This document shows positions 1 through 9,067 of a stretch of 64,000 nt of DNA, one piece after another. This DNA is from Oceaniovalibus guishaninsula JLT2003 (GTDB taxonomy: Bacteria; Pseudomonadota; Alphaproteobacteria; Rhodobacterales; Rhodobacteraceae): assembly GCF_000299575.1 (NCBI RefSeq), contig NZ_AMGO01000007.1, positions 248,001 through 312,000 on the forward strand, read 5' to 3'. The position numbers were made by a program, and so were the translations under genes. The notes beneath the pieces are model-generated. The model made no database searches. It was given only the letters and a program-made list of their open reading frames with translations, and was not told the DNA's origin. The first letter of the stretch is position 1, and the number at the start of each line of letters is the position of its first letter.

Positions 1-99
1 GTCCGATTTGGCAAGGCCGCGCGAAAGCGTCCACGCCGGATGGCGGAACATCGCCTGTTCAGCGGCCGTTACGTCACCACAAACAGAGGAGGAACGACA

Positions 100-258
100 A
101 TGCTGCGCAGCCTGATGATCCTTGGCCTGCTGACGACGCTGGGCGCCTGCGCCCAGGGAATGGGAACGACCATGACTTCGGACACCACGATGGCCGAGCC
201 GGTCGAACAAATTGCTGCACCGACCGACGGGTTCGAGAACGAAGTCGGCACCGAATAA
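100..258 (+). CDS. small lipoprotein (52 aa), first of a tandem pair
   Basis: Function is not recognised. The start at 100 is chosen because AGAGGAGG lies just upstream with good spacing; the open frame extends further 5' but has no better start. The product opens with a short hydrophobic stretch ending in a lipobox (L-G-A-C, Cys17), so it should be lipidated and exported, leaving about 35 residues. The mature part is Thr/Met rich and ends in A-P-T-D-G-F followed by an acidic tail. The gene 56 bp downstream encodes another tiny lipoprotein that also carries P-T-D-G-F near its C-terminus, so the two probably arose by duplication and share an operon. Confidence 0.65.
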   Translation: MLRSLMILGLLTTLGACAQGMGTTMTSDTTMAEPVEQIAAPTDGFENEVGTE

Positions 259-314
259 GCACCCACGGGGGTCGGCCCCCCGACGCAGCCGGCCCCCTGA
301 CCGAAGGAACCCCC

Positions 315-461
315 ATGCGCGCCCTGATCCTGACGACCCTTCTGGCCCTCGCTGCCTGCGCTTCGGCCCCGCCGGACCTGTCCAACACCAGCAAGCAGCC
401 CAACCTCGCCGCCGCCATTGCCCATCCGACCGATGGGTTCTCGCACAGCGACAAGTATTGA
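315..461 (+). CDS. small lipoprotein (48 aa), second of a tandem pair
   Basis: A 48-residue protein starting M-R-A-L-I-L-T-T-L-L and carrying a lipobox L-A-A-C (Cys15), with GAAGGAA upstream of the ATG as ribosome binding site. The mature part is about 34 residues and has no recognisable domain. It shares the motif P-T-D-G-F near its C-terminus with the lipoprotein encoded immediately upstream, which suggests a paralogous pair. Its length makes it easy to miss, but start signal, lipobox and shared motif together support a real gene. Confidence 0.6.
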   Translation: MRALILTTLLALAACASAPPDLSNTSKQPNLAAAIAHPTDGFSHSDKY

Positions 462-722
462 GCGGCGGTCCGTTGTCGCGCCTTCACGCAGGACCAGACG
501 CTTACTCGAATCGCGCTTCCCGGCAATCGGACGATCCCCAGGGTTGCCGCCTGCTTTGCCCTGAACAACCATTCCGCGACATAGACTTCAACAATGAACA
601 CTTGGCTCCGGCCATCGTCAACTGACCGATAACAGTCTGACAGTATTTAACTATTTTCATCGAACTTCCTGAAATTCCGGCCTGTTTCGCGTATCGCTGG
701 GACAGCAACCAAGGAGGGTTCT

Positions 723-1346
723 ATGAAACTGAAAACTGTTCTCGCCACCACGATCGCAGCGGTGACGTTGGCCGGCGCGGCATCTGCCGCTTCGGTGACG
801 TTCGTCAATTCGGACACGTTTGTGTCGAATGGCGGCACCTATACCATCATCGGCACCAATTCGTCCGAAGGCATGGGTCAGCTGTCCTTCCAGTGGAGCA
901 ATGGCGGCTTGGGCCACCTCGGCGACGCGACGCCGGCCTTCGCTTATGGCGATTTCACCACGACGGGCGAAACCACGATCCGGTTCGAGGATTATCAGCC
1001 CGATTTCGTCAACTTCGCGTCCAGCTTCGCGATCCTGAACCTCGATACGAATACGTTCGTGACCAGCATGGGGTCGTGCACGACTAACGGCGCGCTGTCG
1101 GTGATCGACGGCTATACCTGCGACCGTGCATCCGGTCAGAACGGCGACGCGGCCGCCCGGCCCGAAGGCTTCTTCTATGCCGGACTGTCGGCGGGCAACT
1201 ATCGTATCGCCGTCTACGAACCGAACCGCCCAGAGCGTGGGCAGATCGACTTCGACATCTCGGCCGTTCCGCTGCCGGCCGGCGGTCTGCTGATGCTGGG
1301 CGGCATGGGTGCCCTTGCCGCGATGCGTCGCCGCAAGAAATCCTGA
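723..1346 (+). CDS. VPLPA-CTERM sorting-domain exported protein
   Basis: A 207-aa secreted protein. Residues 1-22 form a Sec signal peptide ending in A-S-A-A. The body is Gly/Thr/Ser/Asn rich and looks like an extracellular beta-sandwich; it has a Cys pair near residues 119 and 131. The C-terminus has the tripartite exosortase signal: V-P-L-P-A-G, a hydrophobic helix (GLLMLGGMGALAAM), then R-R-R-K-K. Such tails are cut by exosortase-type transpeptidases, and the VPLPA variant is common in Rhodobacterales; none is encoded in this window. AAGGAGG directly upstream fixes the start. A strong terminator follows the gene, so it is probably monocistronic. Confidence 0.85.
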   Translation: MKLKTVLATTIAAVTLAGAASAASVTFVNSDTFVSNGGTYTIIGTNSSEGMGQLSFQWSNGGLGHLGDATPAFAYGDFTTTGETTIRFEDYQPDFVNFASSFAILNLDTNTFVTSMGSCTTNGALSVIDGYTCDRASGQNGDAAARPEGFFYAGLSAGNYRIAVYEPNRPERGQIDFDISAVPLPAGGLLMLGGMGALAAMRRRKKS

Positions 1347-1367
1347 TTGCAATCTGAAGAATTGATG

Positions 1368-1399
1368 GGGGCGGTGCCGCAGGGCGCCGCCCCTTTCTT
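1368..1399 (+). terminator. rho-independent terminator after the VPLPA-CTERM gene
   Basis: An 11-bp stem (GGGGCGGTGCC / GGCGCCGCCCC, one G-T pair) with loop GCAG is followed by TTTCTT. It sits between the convergent VPLPA-CTERM gene and gatB and may also stop gatB transcription on the other strand. Confidence 0.75.
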
Positions 1400-1403
1400 G
1401 CGG

Positions 1404-2915
1404 CTAAAGCCCCAGCCGCTGCGCAACGATGCGATTGACCGCGGCCGGGTTCGCCTTGCCGCCGGTCGCCTTCATCACCTGCCCCACGAACCAGCCCGCC
1501 AGCTTGGGGTTCGCCTTGGCCTTTTCGACCTGCGCCGGGTTGTCGGCGATCACCGTATCCACCGCCGTTTCGATTGCGCCGGTATCGGTGACTTGCCGCA
1601 GACCGCGTTCCTCGACGATACGCGCGGGATCGCCGCCCTCGACATAGACCGTCTCGAACAGATCCTTGGCGATCTTGCCCGAAATCTCGTCCGACGCGAT
1701 CAGGCCGATGATGGCGCCAAGCTGATCCGCCGATACCGGGCTGTCGGCAATGGTCCGGTCGTCCTTTTTCAGCCGGCCGAACAATTCGTTGATGACCCAG
1801 TTCGCCGTCAGCTTGCCGTCGCGGCCCTTCGCCACCCGCTCGAAATAGAGCGCGCTTTCCACATCGGCGGTCAGCACCCCTGCATCGTATTCCGTCATCC
1901 CGTACTCGGCGACGAAACGCGCCTTCTTCGCATCCGGCAATTCGGGCAGCGAGGCCCGGATGCCCTCGACCCATTCCTGCTCGATTTCCAACGGCAACAG
2001 GTCCGGGTCGGGAAAATAGCGGTAATCGTGCGCTTCCTCTTTCGACCGCATCGACCGCGTCTCGCCCCGGTCGGGATCGTAAAGCCGGGTTTCCTGCGTG
2101 ATCGTCCCGCCGTCTTCCAGAATGGCGATCTGGCGGCGGGCCTCGACCTCGATCGCGGCCTGGATGAACCGCATCGAGTTCATGTTCTTGATCTCGCACC
2201 GCGTTCCGAGATGCGAAAAATCCTGCGTCTCGCGATAGCGTTCATAGTCGCCGGGGCGGCAGACGCTGACATTGACGTCGGCGCGCAGGTTGCCATTCTG
2301 CATGTTGCCGTCGCAGGTACCCAGATAGCGCATGATCTGGCGCAGCTTGGCGACATAGGCCGCCGCTTCCTCGGGGCCACGGATGTCGGGGCGGCTGACG
2401 ATCTCCATCAGGGCGACGCCGGTGCGGTTTAGATCGACGAAGCTCATCGTCGGATCCATGTCGTGAATGGACTTGCCGGCATCCTGTTCCAGATGGATCC
2501 GCTCGATCCGCACCTTGCGGGCGATGCCGGGCGCCATATCGACCAGCACTTCGCCCTCGCCGACGATGGGGTGGTAAAGCTGGCTGATCTGATACCCTTG
2601 CGGCAGGTCCGGATAGAAGTAATTCTTGCGGTCGAAAGCGCTGCGCAGGTTGATCGCCGCGTTCAGTCCCAGCCCCGTCTTGACGGCCAATGCGACGCAG
2701 CCTTCGTTGATGACCGGAAGCATGCCCGGCATCCCCGCATCCACGAAGGCGACATTGCTGTTCGGCTCGGCCCCGAAGCGGGTCGATGCGCCTGAAAACA
2801 GTTTCGCGGCCGAGGCGACCTGGGCGTGAACCTCCAGCCCGATGACCAGCTCCCACTCGCCGGTCGCGCCGGAAATGACCTTGGGCGCAGGGGCGTCATA
2901 GGTAAGGTCGAGCAT
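1404..2915 (-). CDS. gatB: aspartyl/glutamyl-tRNA(Asn/Gln) amidotransferase subunit B
   Basis: Subunit B of the GatCAB complex, which amidates Glu-tRNA(Gln) and Asp-tRNA(Asn); GatB binds the tRNA and carries the kinase site. The protein is 503 aa, normal for the family. Near the N-terminus is [12 protein letters not shown], and the family signature [17 protein letters not shown] is present. The C-terminal YqeY-like tail domain ends in [12 protein letters not shown]. The start [12 protein letters not shown] at 2915 is preferred over an in-frame ATG seven codons earlier because it matches the family N-terminus. gatC and gatA are not in this window, so the gene stands alone. Confidence 0.96.
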   Translation of the reverse strand: MLDLTYDAPAPKVISGATGEWELVIGLEVHAQVASAAKLFSGASTRFGAEPNSNVAFVDAGMPGMLPVINEGCVALAVKTGLGLNAAINLRSAFDRKNYFYPDLPQGYQISQLYHPIVGEGEVLVDMAPGIARKVRIERIHLEQDAGKSIHDMDPTMSFVDLNRTGVALMEIVSRPDIRGPEEAAAYVAKLRQIMRYLGTCDGNMQNGNLRADVNVSVCRPGDYERYRETQDFSHLGTRCEIKNMNSMRFIQAAIEVEARRQIAILEDGGTITQETRLYDPDRGETRSMRSKEEAHDYRYFPDPDLLPLEIEQEWVEGIRASLPELPDAKKARFVAEYGMTEYDAGVLTADVESALYFERVAKGRDGKLTANWVINELFGRLKKDDRTIADSPVSADQLGAIIGLIASDEISGKIAKDLFETVYVEGGDPARIVEERGLRQVTDTGAIETAVDTVIADNPAQVEKAKANPKLAGWFVGQVMKATGGKANPAAVNRIVAQRLGL

Positions 2916-3065
2916 GCGCGCACTCCGTATCTGCAAGGGATTTGCAGCGGTCTAGACGTGTCGCAGGGCAAGGGCAACGGCAGGTTGCGGCGGGGAATTG
3001 CCGACCGTCCGCCCGCCGGGTTGTGACAGGGGGGAATCGAAGTATGGTCGCCTTGGCTGCCGAAT

Positions 3066-3083
3066 TGTGGCAGTCTTGCCACA
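3066..3083. repeat. perfect inverted repeat just upstream of the first lysozyme-like gene
   Basis: TGTGGCA and TGCCACA form perfect 7-bp arms around a 4-base spacer (GTCT), ending 9 bases before the ATG at 3093. It could be an operator, or an RNA hairpin that occludes the weak ribosome binding site of the downstream lipoprotein gene. There is no T-tract, so it is not a terminator. Confidence 0.5.
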
Positions 3084-3092
3084 GTGAGCCCG

Positions 3093-3677
3093 ATGAAACG
3101 ATCCGTTGCCGCCCTGGCGCTGCTGCTGCTTGGCGCCTGTTCCACCCTGTCGCCACAGGCGCAGACGGCCGAAATGCCGGTCATGCGCTGGGATTTCCGC
3201 CCCGAATCCGAAGTCTGGACCGCCGAGACGCTGGAAGCCCTGCGCGAACATGGCGCGGCCCTTCCGGCAATGGTCCCGGCCGACTATGCCGAATGGTGCC
3301 CTGGCTACAAGGAACAGGATGCCGAACAGCGCGCCGCGTTCTGGGCCGGATTGCTGTCGGCGCTGGCCAAGCATGAAAGCACCTGGAATCCCCGCGCCGT
3401 CGGCGGCGGCGGCGCATGGTACGGCCTGGTGCAGATCGACCCGCGCACCGCGCGCGGCTATGGCTGCGAGGCGCGCACCGGCGAGGCGCTGAAGGACGGC
3501 GCGGCCAATCTGCGCTGCGCGGTGCGAATCGCCTCGGCTCAGGTGGCGCGGCGCGGTAGCGTCAACACCGGCATGCGCGATTGGGGCCCGTTCCATTCGG
3601 CCGACAAGCGGGCCGAGATGAAGGCGTGGACCCGCGCGCAAAGCTACTGCCAGCCGAACGGCAAGGGCAGCGCCTGA
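3093..3677 (+). CDS. lytic transglycosylase-like lipoprotein (194 aa)
   Basis: Probably a periplasmic peptidoglycan-active lipoprotein. Residues 1-16 end in lipobox L-L-G-A-C. The middle has a lysozyme-like SLT core: L-A-K-H-E-S-T-W with a candidate catalytic Glu, then A-W-Y-G-L-V-Q-I-D-P-R-T-A-R-G-Y-G-C, then an A-A-N-L-R-C-A-V-R helix. This order (E-S, G-L-Q-I, A-N-L) is that of SLT-type muramidases, though the family assignment is by motif only. The start at 3093 is taken because it places the lipobox correctly; an ATG three codons earlier is possible. The next gene is a paralogue that overlaps its stop by one base, indicating translational coupling. Confidence 0.75.
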   Translation: MKRSVAALALLLLGACSTLSPQAQTAEMPVMRWDFRPESEVWTAETLEALREHGAALPAMVPADYAEWCPGYKEQDAEQRAAFWAGLLSALAKHESTWNPRAVGGGGAWYGLVQIDPRTARGYGCEARTGEALKDGAANLRCAVRIASAQVARRGSVNTGMRDWGPFHSADKRAEMKAWTRAQSYCQPNGKGSA

Positions 3678-4405
3678 TGCGTTGGGGCCGTCTTGGGCAT
3701 CTTGCCGGGGCGGCCCTTCTTTGCGCTGCGACGGCCTGTCCCGCCGCCGGCGACATCCGCCCCCAGCCACGGCCAGCGGCCGAGCCGATCCCCGCGGCGC
3801 GTTGGGATCATCGCGCCGAGAGCGAAAGGTGGAGCAGGGCAGTCCTTCATGCCCTCGATACCCACGGCAAGCGCCTGATCGAGGAAACGCCCCGCGATGC
3901 CGATGAATGGTGTCCGGGCTACGCCGACGCCGACCGGCCGCAGCGGCGGGCCTTCTGGGTCGGCTTCCTGTCGGCCCTGGCCAAGCACGAAAGCACGTGG
4001 AAGCCGAAGGCGGTGGGCGGCGACGGGCGCTGGTATGGGTTGCTGCAAATCCTGCCCGCCACGGCCCGCGGCTATGGCTGCCGGGCGGGCAGCGGGGCAG
4101 AGCTGAAGTCCGGCGCCGCGAACCTTGCCTGCGCGGTAAGGATCATGGCACGCACCGTTCCGCGCGACGGCGTGATCGACGCCCGTTCCCCCAGATGGAG
4201 CGGTGTGGCCGCCGATTGGGGACCGCTTCGGTCGGAACTGAAGAAGGCCGACATGATCGGTTGGCTGCGCGGTCAGGATTATTGCACCATCGCCGCCAGC
4301 CCACGCCCGCGCCTTCGTCCCGAAACGCAGATCGTGGAGGGGCCGCGCCCGGCTTCGCGGCCGATGCGGCTGGCGATCAACGAAGCGGCCGGCGACCCGA
4401 CCTGA
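3677..4405 (+). CDS. lytic transglycosylase-like exported protein (242 aa), tandem paralogue
   Basis: A close relative of the preceding protein. It shares D-E-W-C-P-G-Y, L-S-A-L-A-K-H-E-S-T-W, W-Y-G-L-L-Q-I, T-A-R-G-Y-G-C and G-A-A-N-L-A-C-A-V-R-I in the same order, so the candidate catalytic Glu is kept. The N-terminal hydrophobic segment ends near T-A-C-P-A-A-G, so it may be a lipoprotein or have a cleaved signal. It differs by an insertion before W-G-P-L and by a C-terminal extension of roughly 40 residues rich in Pro and Arg. Its ATG overlaps the TGA of the upstream paralogue (TGATG). Both probably act on cell-wall glycan. Confidence 0.75.
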   Translation: MRWGRLGHLAGAALLCAATACPAAGDIRPQPRPAAEPIPAARWDHRAESERWSRAVLHALDTHGKRLIEETPRDADEWCPGYADADRPQRRAFWVGFLSALAKHESTWKPKAVGGDGRWYGLLQILPATARGYGCRAGSGAELKSGAANLACAVRIMARTVPRDGVIDARSPRWSGVAADWGPLRSELKKADMIGWLRGQDYCTIAASPRPRLRPETQIVEGPRPASRPMRLAINEAAGDPT

Positions 4406-4409
4406 ACCC

Positions 4410-5273
4410 TCAGCGTGTCCAGACCGCCGGCCGGCGGCTGGTATCCAGCAGCGAGACCGACGGCGCATGCCGCCCGCCCAGCGCCAGCGTCGTGCGCTTG
4501 GCCAGCTCGATCGCATCCTCGGATCCTTTCGGCATCGACGCGGGCGAGATCGGCTCGCCCACGCTGATGCGATAGGGCTGCCGCGCCTTGTTCAGCAATT
4601 CGTGGAACAGCGTGATGTCGCGCAGGGTGGGATGGATCAGGTCGAACAGATAGAACAGCACCGAATTGCGCGCCCGGATGTTCACAGGCACCACGGGCGC
4701 GTCGAACTTGCGCGCCAGCATCGCCGCCGAGGTCATCCAGGGCCGTTCGTGCAGTTGCAGGCCGCGCCGTTTGGCCAGACGGCCCGATGGAAAGATGACG
4801 CCCAGCCGTTCCTCGGCCATCGCCTTGCGCGTAAAGGCCATCGTCTCGCGCGTCTTGGCATGGGTGCGCTTGTCCAGCCGCCATTCCACCGGCGCGATCA
4901 GCGTTCCCATGTTCGGCAGAACCTTGAGGATGTCCGCATTGGCATAGACGAACAGATCGGGCCGCAGCGGGGCCAGCAGATGCCACAGGATCACGCCGTC
5001 AGCGATGCCGGTAGGATGGTTCGCGACGACAAGCGCCCGACCGTGACGCGGCACGTTGTCGAGGCCGGTCGCCTGAACGTCCCGTGCCAGCATCGCGGCC
5101 ATCCGGTTCATCAGCCGCGCGCCGTTCCAGTCGGCCATCTCCTCGGCCAGATCCACGGTGCGCTGATAGCTCAGCATCCGGTGCAGAAGGGGGCGCAGCG
5201 CCAGCGCGGTCAGGCCGCCCCGGCCAAGCCACGGGGCACGTTCGAGGATCTGGTCGTCGATCCGCTCTTTCAT
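4410..5273 (-). CDS. lysophospholipid acyltransferase family protein (PlsC/hemolysin-like)
   Basis: A 287-aa glycerol/lysolipid acyltransferase-like protein, expected at the inner membrane face. The acyltransferase block is V-V-A-N-H-P-T-G-I-A-D-G (His-x5-Asp, as in the HPxGxxDG branch rather than classical HX4D). It is followed by V-I-F-P-S-G-R-L, equivalent to the FPEG motif, and P-V-V-P-V-N-I. The true substrate (lysophosphatidate, lyso-ornithine lipid or other) cannot be told. The start at 5273 (M-K-E-R-I-D-D) is chosen; an in-frame ATG at 5291 is equally possible and neither has a strong ribosome binding site. It lies downstream of the DJ-1-like gene on the same strand, with a 149-bp gap. 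Confidence 0.8.
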   Translation of the reverse strand: MKERIDDQILERAPWLGRGGLTALALRPLLHRMLSYQRTVDLAEEMADWNGARLMNRMAAMLARDVQATGLDNVPRHGRALVVANHPTGIADGVILWHLLAPLRPDLFVYANADILKVLPNMGTLIAPVEWRLDKRTHAKTRETMAFTRKAMAEERLGVIFPSGRLAKRRGLQLHERPWMTSAAMLARKFDAPVVPVNIRARNSVLFYLFDLIHPTLRDITLFHELLNKARQPYRISVGEPISPASMPKGSEDAIELAKRTTLALGGRHAPSVSLLDTSRRPAVWTR

Positions 5274-5422
5274 GCCCACGTCATTCACCATCGGATGGCA
5301 TCTGCCGCGAAACATGGCGCGGGGCAAGCCGCTCGGCAAGGGCGGGCGGGCGCATGGGCGGCACCGGGCACGATCCCGCCCGATGCCCCGCGATCCGACA
5401 GCCGCACCGCCCTGCCGACCGG

Positions 5423-5977
5423 TCAGGCGGCAGCGTCGCGGCTGCCTTCGACGGCGGAAACGATGGCGTTGCAGAAATCGTCCAGATCGCCCGGATTGCG
5501 GCTGGTGATGAAGTTGCCGTCCTGCACCACGGACCGGTCCACCACGTCGGCGCCGGCATTGCGCAGGTCGGTGCGGATCGAGGTATAGCAGGTCATCGTC
5601 CTGCCGCGCACCAGATCGGCCTCGATCAGCAGCCAGGGCGCGTGACAGATGGCGGCGACGGTCTTGCCGGCGGATGCGAACGCCTTGATCAGCGTGATCG
5701 CTTCGGGCTTGGTGCGCAGGATGTCGGGGTTGATCTGGCCGCCGGGCAGCATGATCGCGTCGTAATCGTCGGCCCTGACATCGGCGACGTTCTTGTCGGC
5801 CTCGACCGTATCGCCCCAATGGTCCTGATCCCATCCCTTGATGGCGTCGCCGCCGGGCGATGCGACATGCACCGTGGCCCCCTTGTCGCGTAGCGTTTTC
5901 AGCGGCACCAGCAGCTCCGACTGCTCGAACCCGTCCGTCGCCATGATGAGGATCCGTGCGTCCGTTATCTTTGTCAT
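5423..5977 (-). CDS. DJ-1/PfpI family protein (YhbO-like stress protein)
   Basis: A 184-aa class I glutamine amidotransferase-like protein of the DJ-1/PfpI superfamily. It has the nucleophile elbow A-I-C-H-A-P-W with the reactive Cys next to His, the upstream acidic partner in D-G-F-E-Q-S-E-L, and the glycine turn M-L-P-G-G. These match the PfpI/YhbO branch, reported as stress proteins with glyoxalase or deglycase-like activity; the activity here is inferred. GAAAGGA upstream supports the start. It sits between pepN (upstream) and the acyltransferase gene on the same strand. Confidence 0.88.
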   Translation of the reverse strand: MTKITDARILIMATDGFEQSELLVPLKTLRDKGATVHVASPGGDAIKGWDQDHWGDTVEADKNVADVRADDYDAIMLPGGQINPDILRTKPEAITLIKAFASAGKTVAAICHAPWLLIEADLVRGRTMTCYTSIRTDLRNAGADVVDRSVVQDGNFITSRNPGDLDDFCNAIVSAVEGSRDAAA

Positions 5978-6034
5978 GATCTGTCCTTTCGGTCGATTCC
6001 GGCCATCAACCGTCCGTCATTCGACCGGTTCCCG

Positions 6035-8578
6035 TCAGGCCAGCATCCGCGTCACCATCTCGGTCGTGTCGCGCGACAGGTCGGCCGTGCCCGCGATCCG
6101 GCGCAGCGCATCGCCGGCCATCTGGCGGCGGTCCGCGTCATAGCGGCGCCAGGTTTCGAACGCGGTCGTCATGCGCGCCGCCGTCTGCGGATTGACCGGA
6201 TCCAGCCGGACGATCCAGTCCGCCATCAACGCATATCCCGCCCCGTCCGAGGCATGGAACCCGGCATGGTTGGCCGCCAGGGCCCCGAAGACCGACCGGA
6301 AGCGGTTGGGGTTCTTCCAGTCGAAATCGTCGCGCGCGGCCAGCATCGCGGCGACTTGCGGCGCGGTTTCGCCCGGCGCATCCGCCACCTGCATCGCGAA
6401 CCACTTGTCGATCACCAGCCGGTCCGACGACCAGCGGTCGCGGAAGACCCCAAGCTCGGCCGCGCCCTGACCGATGCGGATCAGCGCCGACAGCGCCGCG
6501 ACAGTCTCGGTCATATTGTCGGCTTCGGCGAACATCCGCCTTGCGCGTGCCCCGCCATCCAGGCGGGACAGGCGCGACAGGGCGGCGGCGCGCAAGGCCC
6601 GGCGTCCCGCATCGGCGGCGTCGGGACTGTAAGGGCCGGGCACCGCCATCGTGTCGAACAACCGCGCCAGATCGCTTTCCATCCGTCGCGCGCCCGCCAG
6701 GATCAGCGTTTCGCGCGCGGACCGGATCGCCAGAGGGTCCGGAACGATGTCGGCACCGTGCAGCGTGGCCGCCAGATCGTCCTCGTCCGGCAGGCCAAGC
6801 ATCAGCGCGCGGAACGCGGGATCGAGCGTGTCGTCGGCAACGACCCGGTTCAGCGCCGAAAGATAACCGGAATCGGGTTCCGCGCGGTCCACGATCGCCC
6901 GCGTCACCGTCTCGCGGGCCAGTTCGCGGCCAGCCTCCCACCGCGTGAAGGGATCGGTGTCGTGCGCCAGCAGCACCAGCCTGTCCGCCATGCGTCCTTC
7001 GCGCCGCAGGATGACAGGGGCCGAAAAGCCGCGCAGCATCGACACGACAGGCCGCGCATCGTGCCCCGAGGATCGCAGCACAAGCGTTTCGCCCTCCATG
7101 ACGGCAAGCTGCGTCGCCTGCACCTCGCGGCCGTCGGGATGCAGCACACCCCAGGCCAGCGGGATGACCTGCGGCGCCTTGTCGGGCTGACCGGGCGTCG
7201 GTCGCGTCGTCTGACGCAACGTGACCGTCAGCGCGCCGTCGGCAAACGCCTCGTCCATGGTGACGACGGGCGTGCCCGCCTGCGAATACCACCGCGCGAA
7301 GGCCGTCAGGTCGCGGCCGGTCGCATCCTCGAACACCGCGAGCCAGTCCTCGATCGTGCAGGCCTGTCCGTCATGCCGGTCGAAATATAGGTCGAGGGCG
7401 CGGCGATAGCCGTCCGCGCCGACCAGGTGCCGCAGCATGCGGATGACCTCGGCCCCTTTCTCATAGACCGTGGCCGTATAGAAATTGTTGATCTCGACAT
7501 AGCTTTCAGGCCGGACGGGATGGGCGAGCGGGCCGGCATCCTCGCGGAACTGACGCGCGCGCAACTGCTGCACATCCGCGATCCGCTGGATGGCATCGCC
7601 GCGCATGTCGGCGCTGAACTGTTGATCGCGGAAGACCGTCAGCCCTTCTTTCAGGCAAAGCTGGAACCAGTCGCGGCAGGTGATGCGGTTGCCGGTCCAG
7701 TTATGGAAGTATTCATGTGCGATGATCGACTCGATGCGCGCGTAATCCGCATCGGTCGCGGTGTCCGGACTGGCCAGAACATAGCGGCTGTTGAAGATGT
7801 TGAGGCCCTTGTTCTCCATCGCGCCCATGTTGAAATCGTCGACGGCGACGATGTTGAACTGATCCAGATCGTATTCGCGGCCATATTCGGTTTCGTCCCA
7901 GCGCATCGACCGCTTGAGCGCATCCATCGCGTAGGCGCATTTATCCAAGTCGCCCGGCCGGACCCAGACGTTCAGCACGACCTCTCGTCCCGACATCGTC
8001 GTGAACGTGTCCGAATGGGCCACCAGATCGCCGGCGACCAGCGCGAACAGATAGCTGGGCTTCGGCCAGGGGTCGTGCCATTCGGCGAAACCGGCGCCCC
8101 TGGCGCCCGGATTTCCGTTCGACAGCAGCACCGGCTGCGATCCCTCGATGCGAACGTCGAAGGGCGCCATCACATCGGGCCGGTCGGGATAGAAGGTGAT
8201 TCTGCGGAAGCCTTCCGCCTAGCACTGGGTGCAATACATGCCGTTCGACATGTAAAGACCGCTCAGCGCGGTATTCGCGGCCGGGTCTATCCGCACCTCG
8301 CATTCCCAGACGAAAGGCTTGTCCGGCACGTCGCAGGTCAGGCCGCCCGGATTCACGCAGGGCGTCACCGGCTTGCCGTCGATCCTCGCCGCGATCAGGG
8401 TCAGATGCTCGCCGTCCAGCCGGAACGGCCCGGCAAGTCCCGGCCGGGGCGAGAATGCGATGCGCGAATGAACCCGCGTATCGCCGGGTGACAGCACGAA
8501 TCGCAGCGATACGGCGTCCACTTTCCACGGCCAGGGGCTGTATTCGGCAAGGTGAACGGCGGCCTGAGCCTCTCTCAT
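6035..8578 (-). pseudogene. pepN: aminopeptidase N (pepN) interrupted by an in-frame TAG at codon 120
   Basis: An M1-family zinc aminopeptidase whose reading frame spans 848 codons, the normal PepN length, but is broken by TAG at 8219-8221. Upstream sequence ends Y-C-T-Q-C; downstream resumes in the same frame with A-E-G-F-R-R-I-T-F. In PepN proteins the intervening residue is Glu (C-T-Q-C-E-A-E-G-F), so this is a single-base GAG to TAG change, not a frameshift. That Glu corresponds, from memory, to Glu121 of the E. coli enzyme, which helps bind the substrate amino group. All else is intact: G-A-M-E-N (252-256), H-E-Y-F-H (288-292) and the distal zinc Glu311. Options are a fresh nonsense mutation, a sequencing error, or readthrough. 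An internal GTG-ATG at 8173 could restart translation but would lack the N-terminal domain. Confidence 0.85.
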
Positions 8579-8681
8579 CGGAAAAACCTTTGTGGAAATG
8601 GGCAACGAACCCGGCAAGACTACGTTATGAACGAAGGGTCCGGGTCTCAAGCCGGACCACCGCAATCTGAGGGGAAAACCG

Positions 8682-8888
8682 ATGTCCGCACCGAAAACCG
8701 ATCTCGACAAGCAGGAAAAACGGCACAAGACACCGCTGATCGGCATGGGCACGATGGTGCTTGCCGCCCTGCTTCTTCTTCTTGGGCTGATTGCGGTGCT
8801 GTTCTTCCGCGGCAACGATCCGGCCGACAATTCGGTCCCGGTCCAGATCGAGGGCGCCCCGGTCCAGGCTCCGGCTGCCACCGACTGA
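8682..8888 (+). CDS. small single-pass membrane protein (68 aa)
   Basis: Function not recognised. A Lys-rich N-terminus of about 17 residues is followed by one strongly hydrophobic segment (residues 19-43, rich in Leu), then a short acidic, Pro/Ala-rich tail, so a single-pass inner membrane protein is predicted. GAGGGGA 5' of the ATG is a good ribosome binding site. The gene is divergent from pepN with about 100 bp between them and precedes malate synthase, from which it is separated by a stem-loop. Confidence 0.65.
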   Translation: MSAPKTDLDKQEKRHKTPLIGMGTMVLAALLLLLGLIAVLFFRGNDPADNSVPVQIEGAPVQAPAATD

Positions 8889-8938
8889 CACACAGGCACT
8901 TCGGCCATTCGCACAGTCCGGTGTGTCGCCCGTTCATC

Positions 8939-8963
8939 CCGGCCGGACGATTTGCCCGGCCGG
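8939..8963 (+). terminator. possible weak terminator hairpin
   Basis: Two CCGGCCGG octamers separated by nine bases can form an 8-bp GC stem, followed only by TATTG. It lies between the small membrane protein gene and glcB. The lack of a T-run makes intrinsic termination doubtful. Confidence 0.3.
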
Positions 8964-9067
8964 TATTGCAGCCCTTGCCGCAGATACCGTAAGTCGGCAC
9001 GACTCTGCCGCGCGGCCCTATGGCTGGCGCGCCCGGCGGATACACGGGCAGTCGAGGAATGACGCAG

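Noticed and set aside
5292-5422. Possible gene between the acyltransferase and DJ-1-like genes
   Set aside because: The 131-bp gap has no start with a ribosome binding site and no plausible peptide; only GC-rich partial hairpins are seen.
6035-8173. A separate 712-residue aminopeptidase starting at 8173
   Set aside because: The sequence upstream of 8173 is in the same frame and encodes the conserved PepN N-terminal domain up to a single TAG, so this is the downstream part of an interrupted gene.
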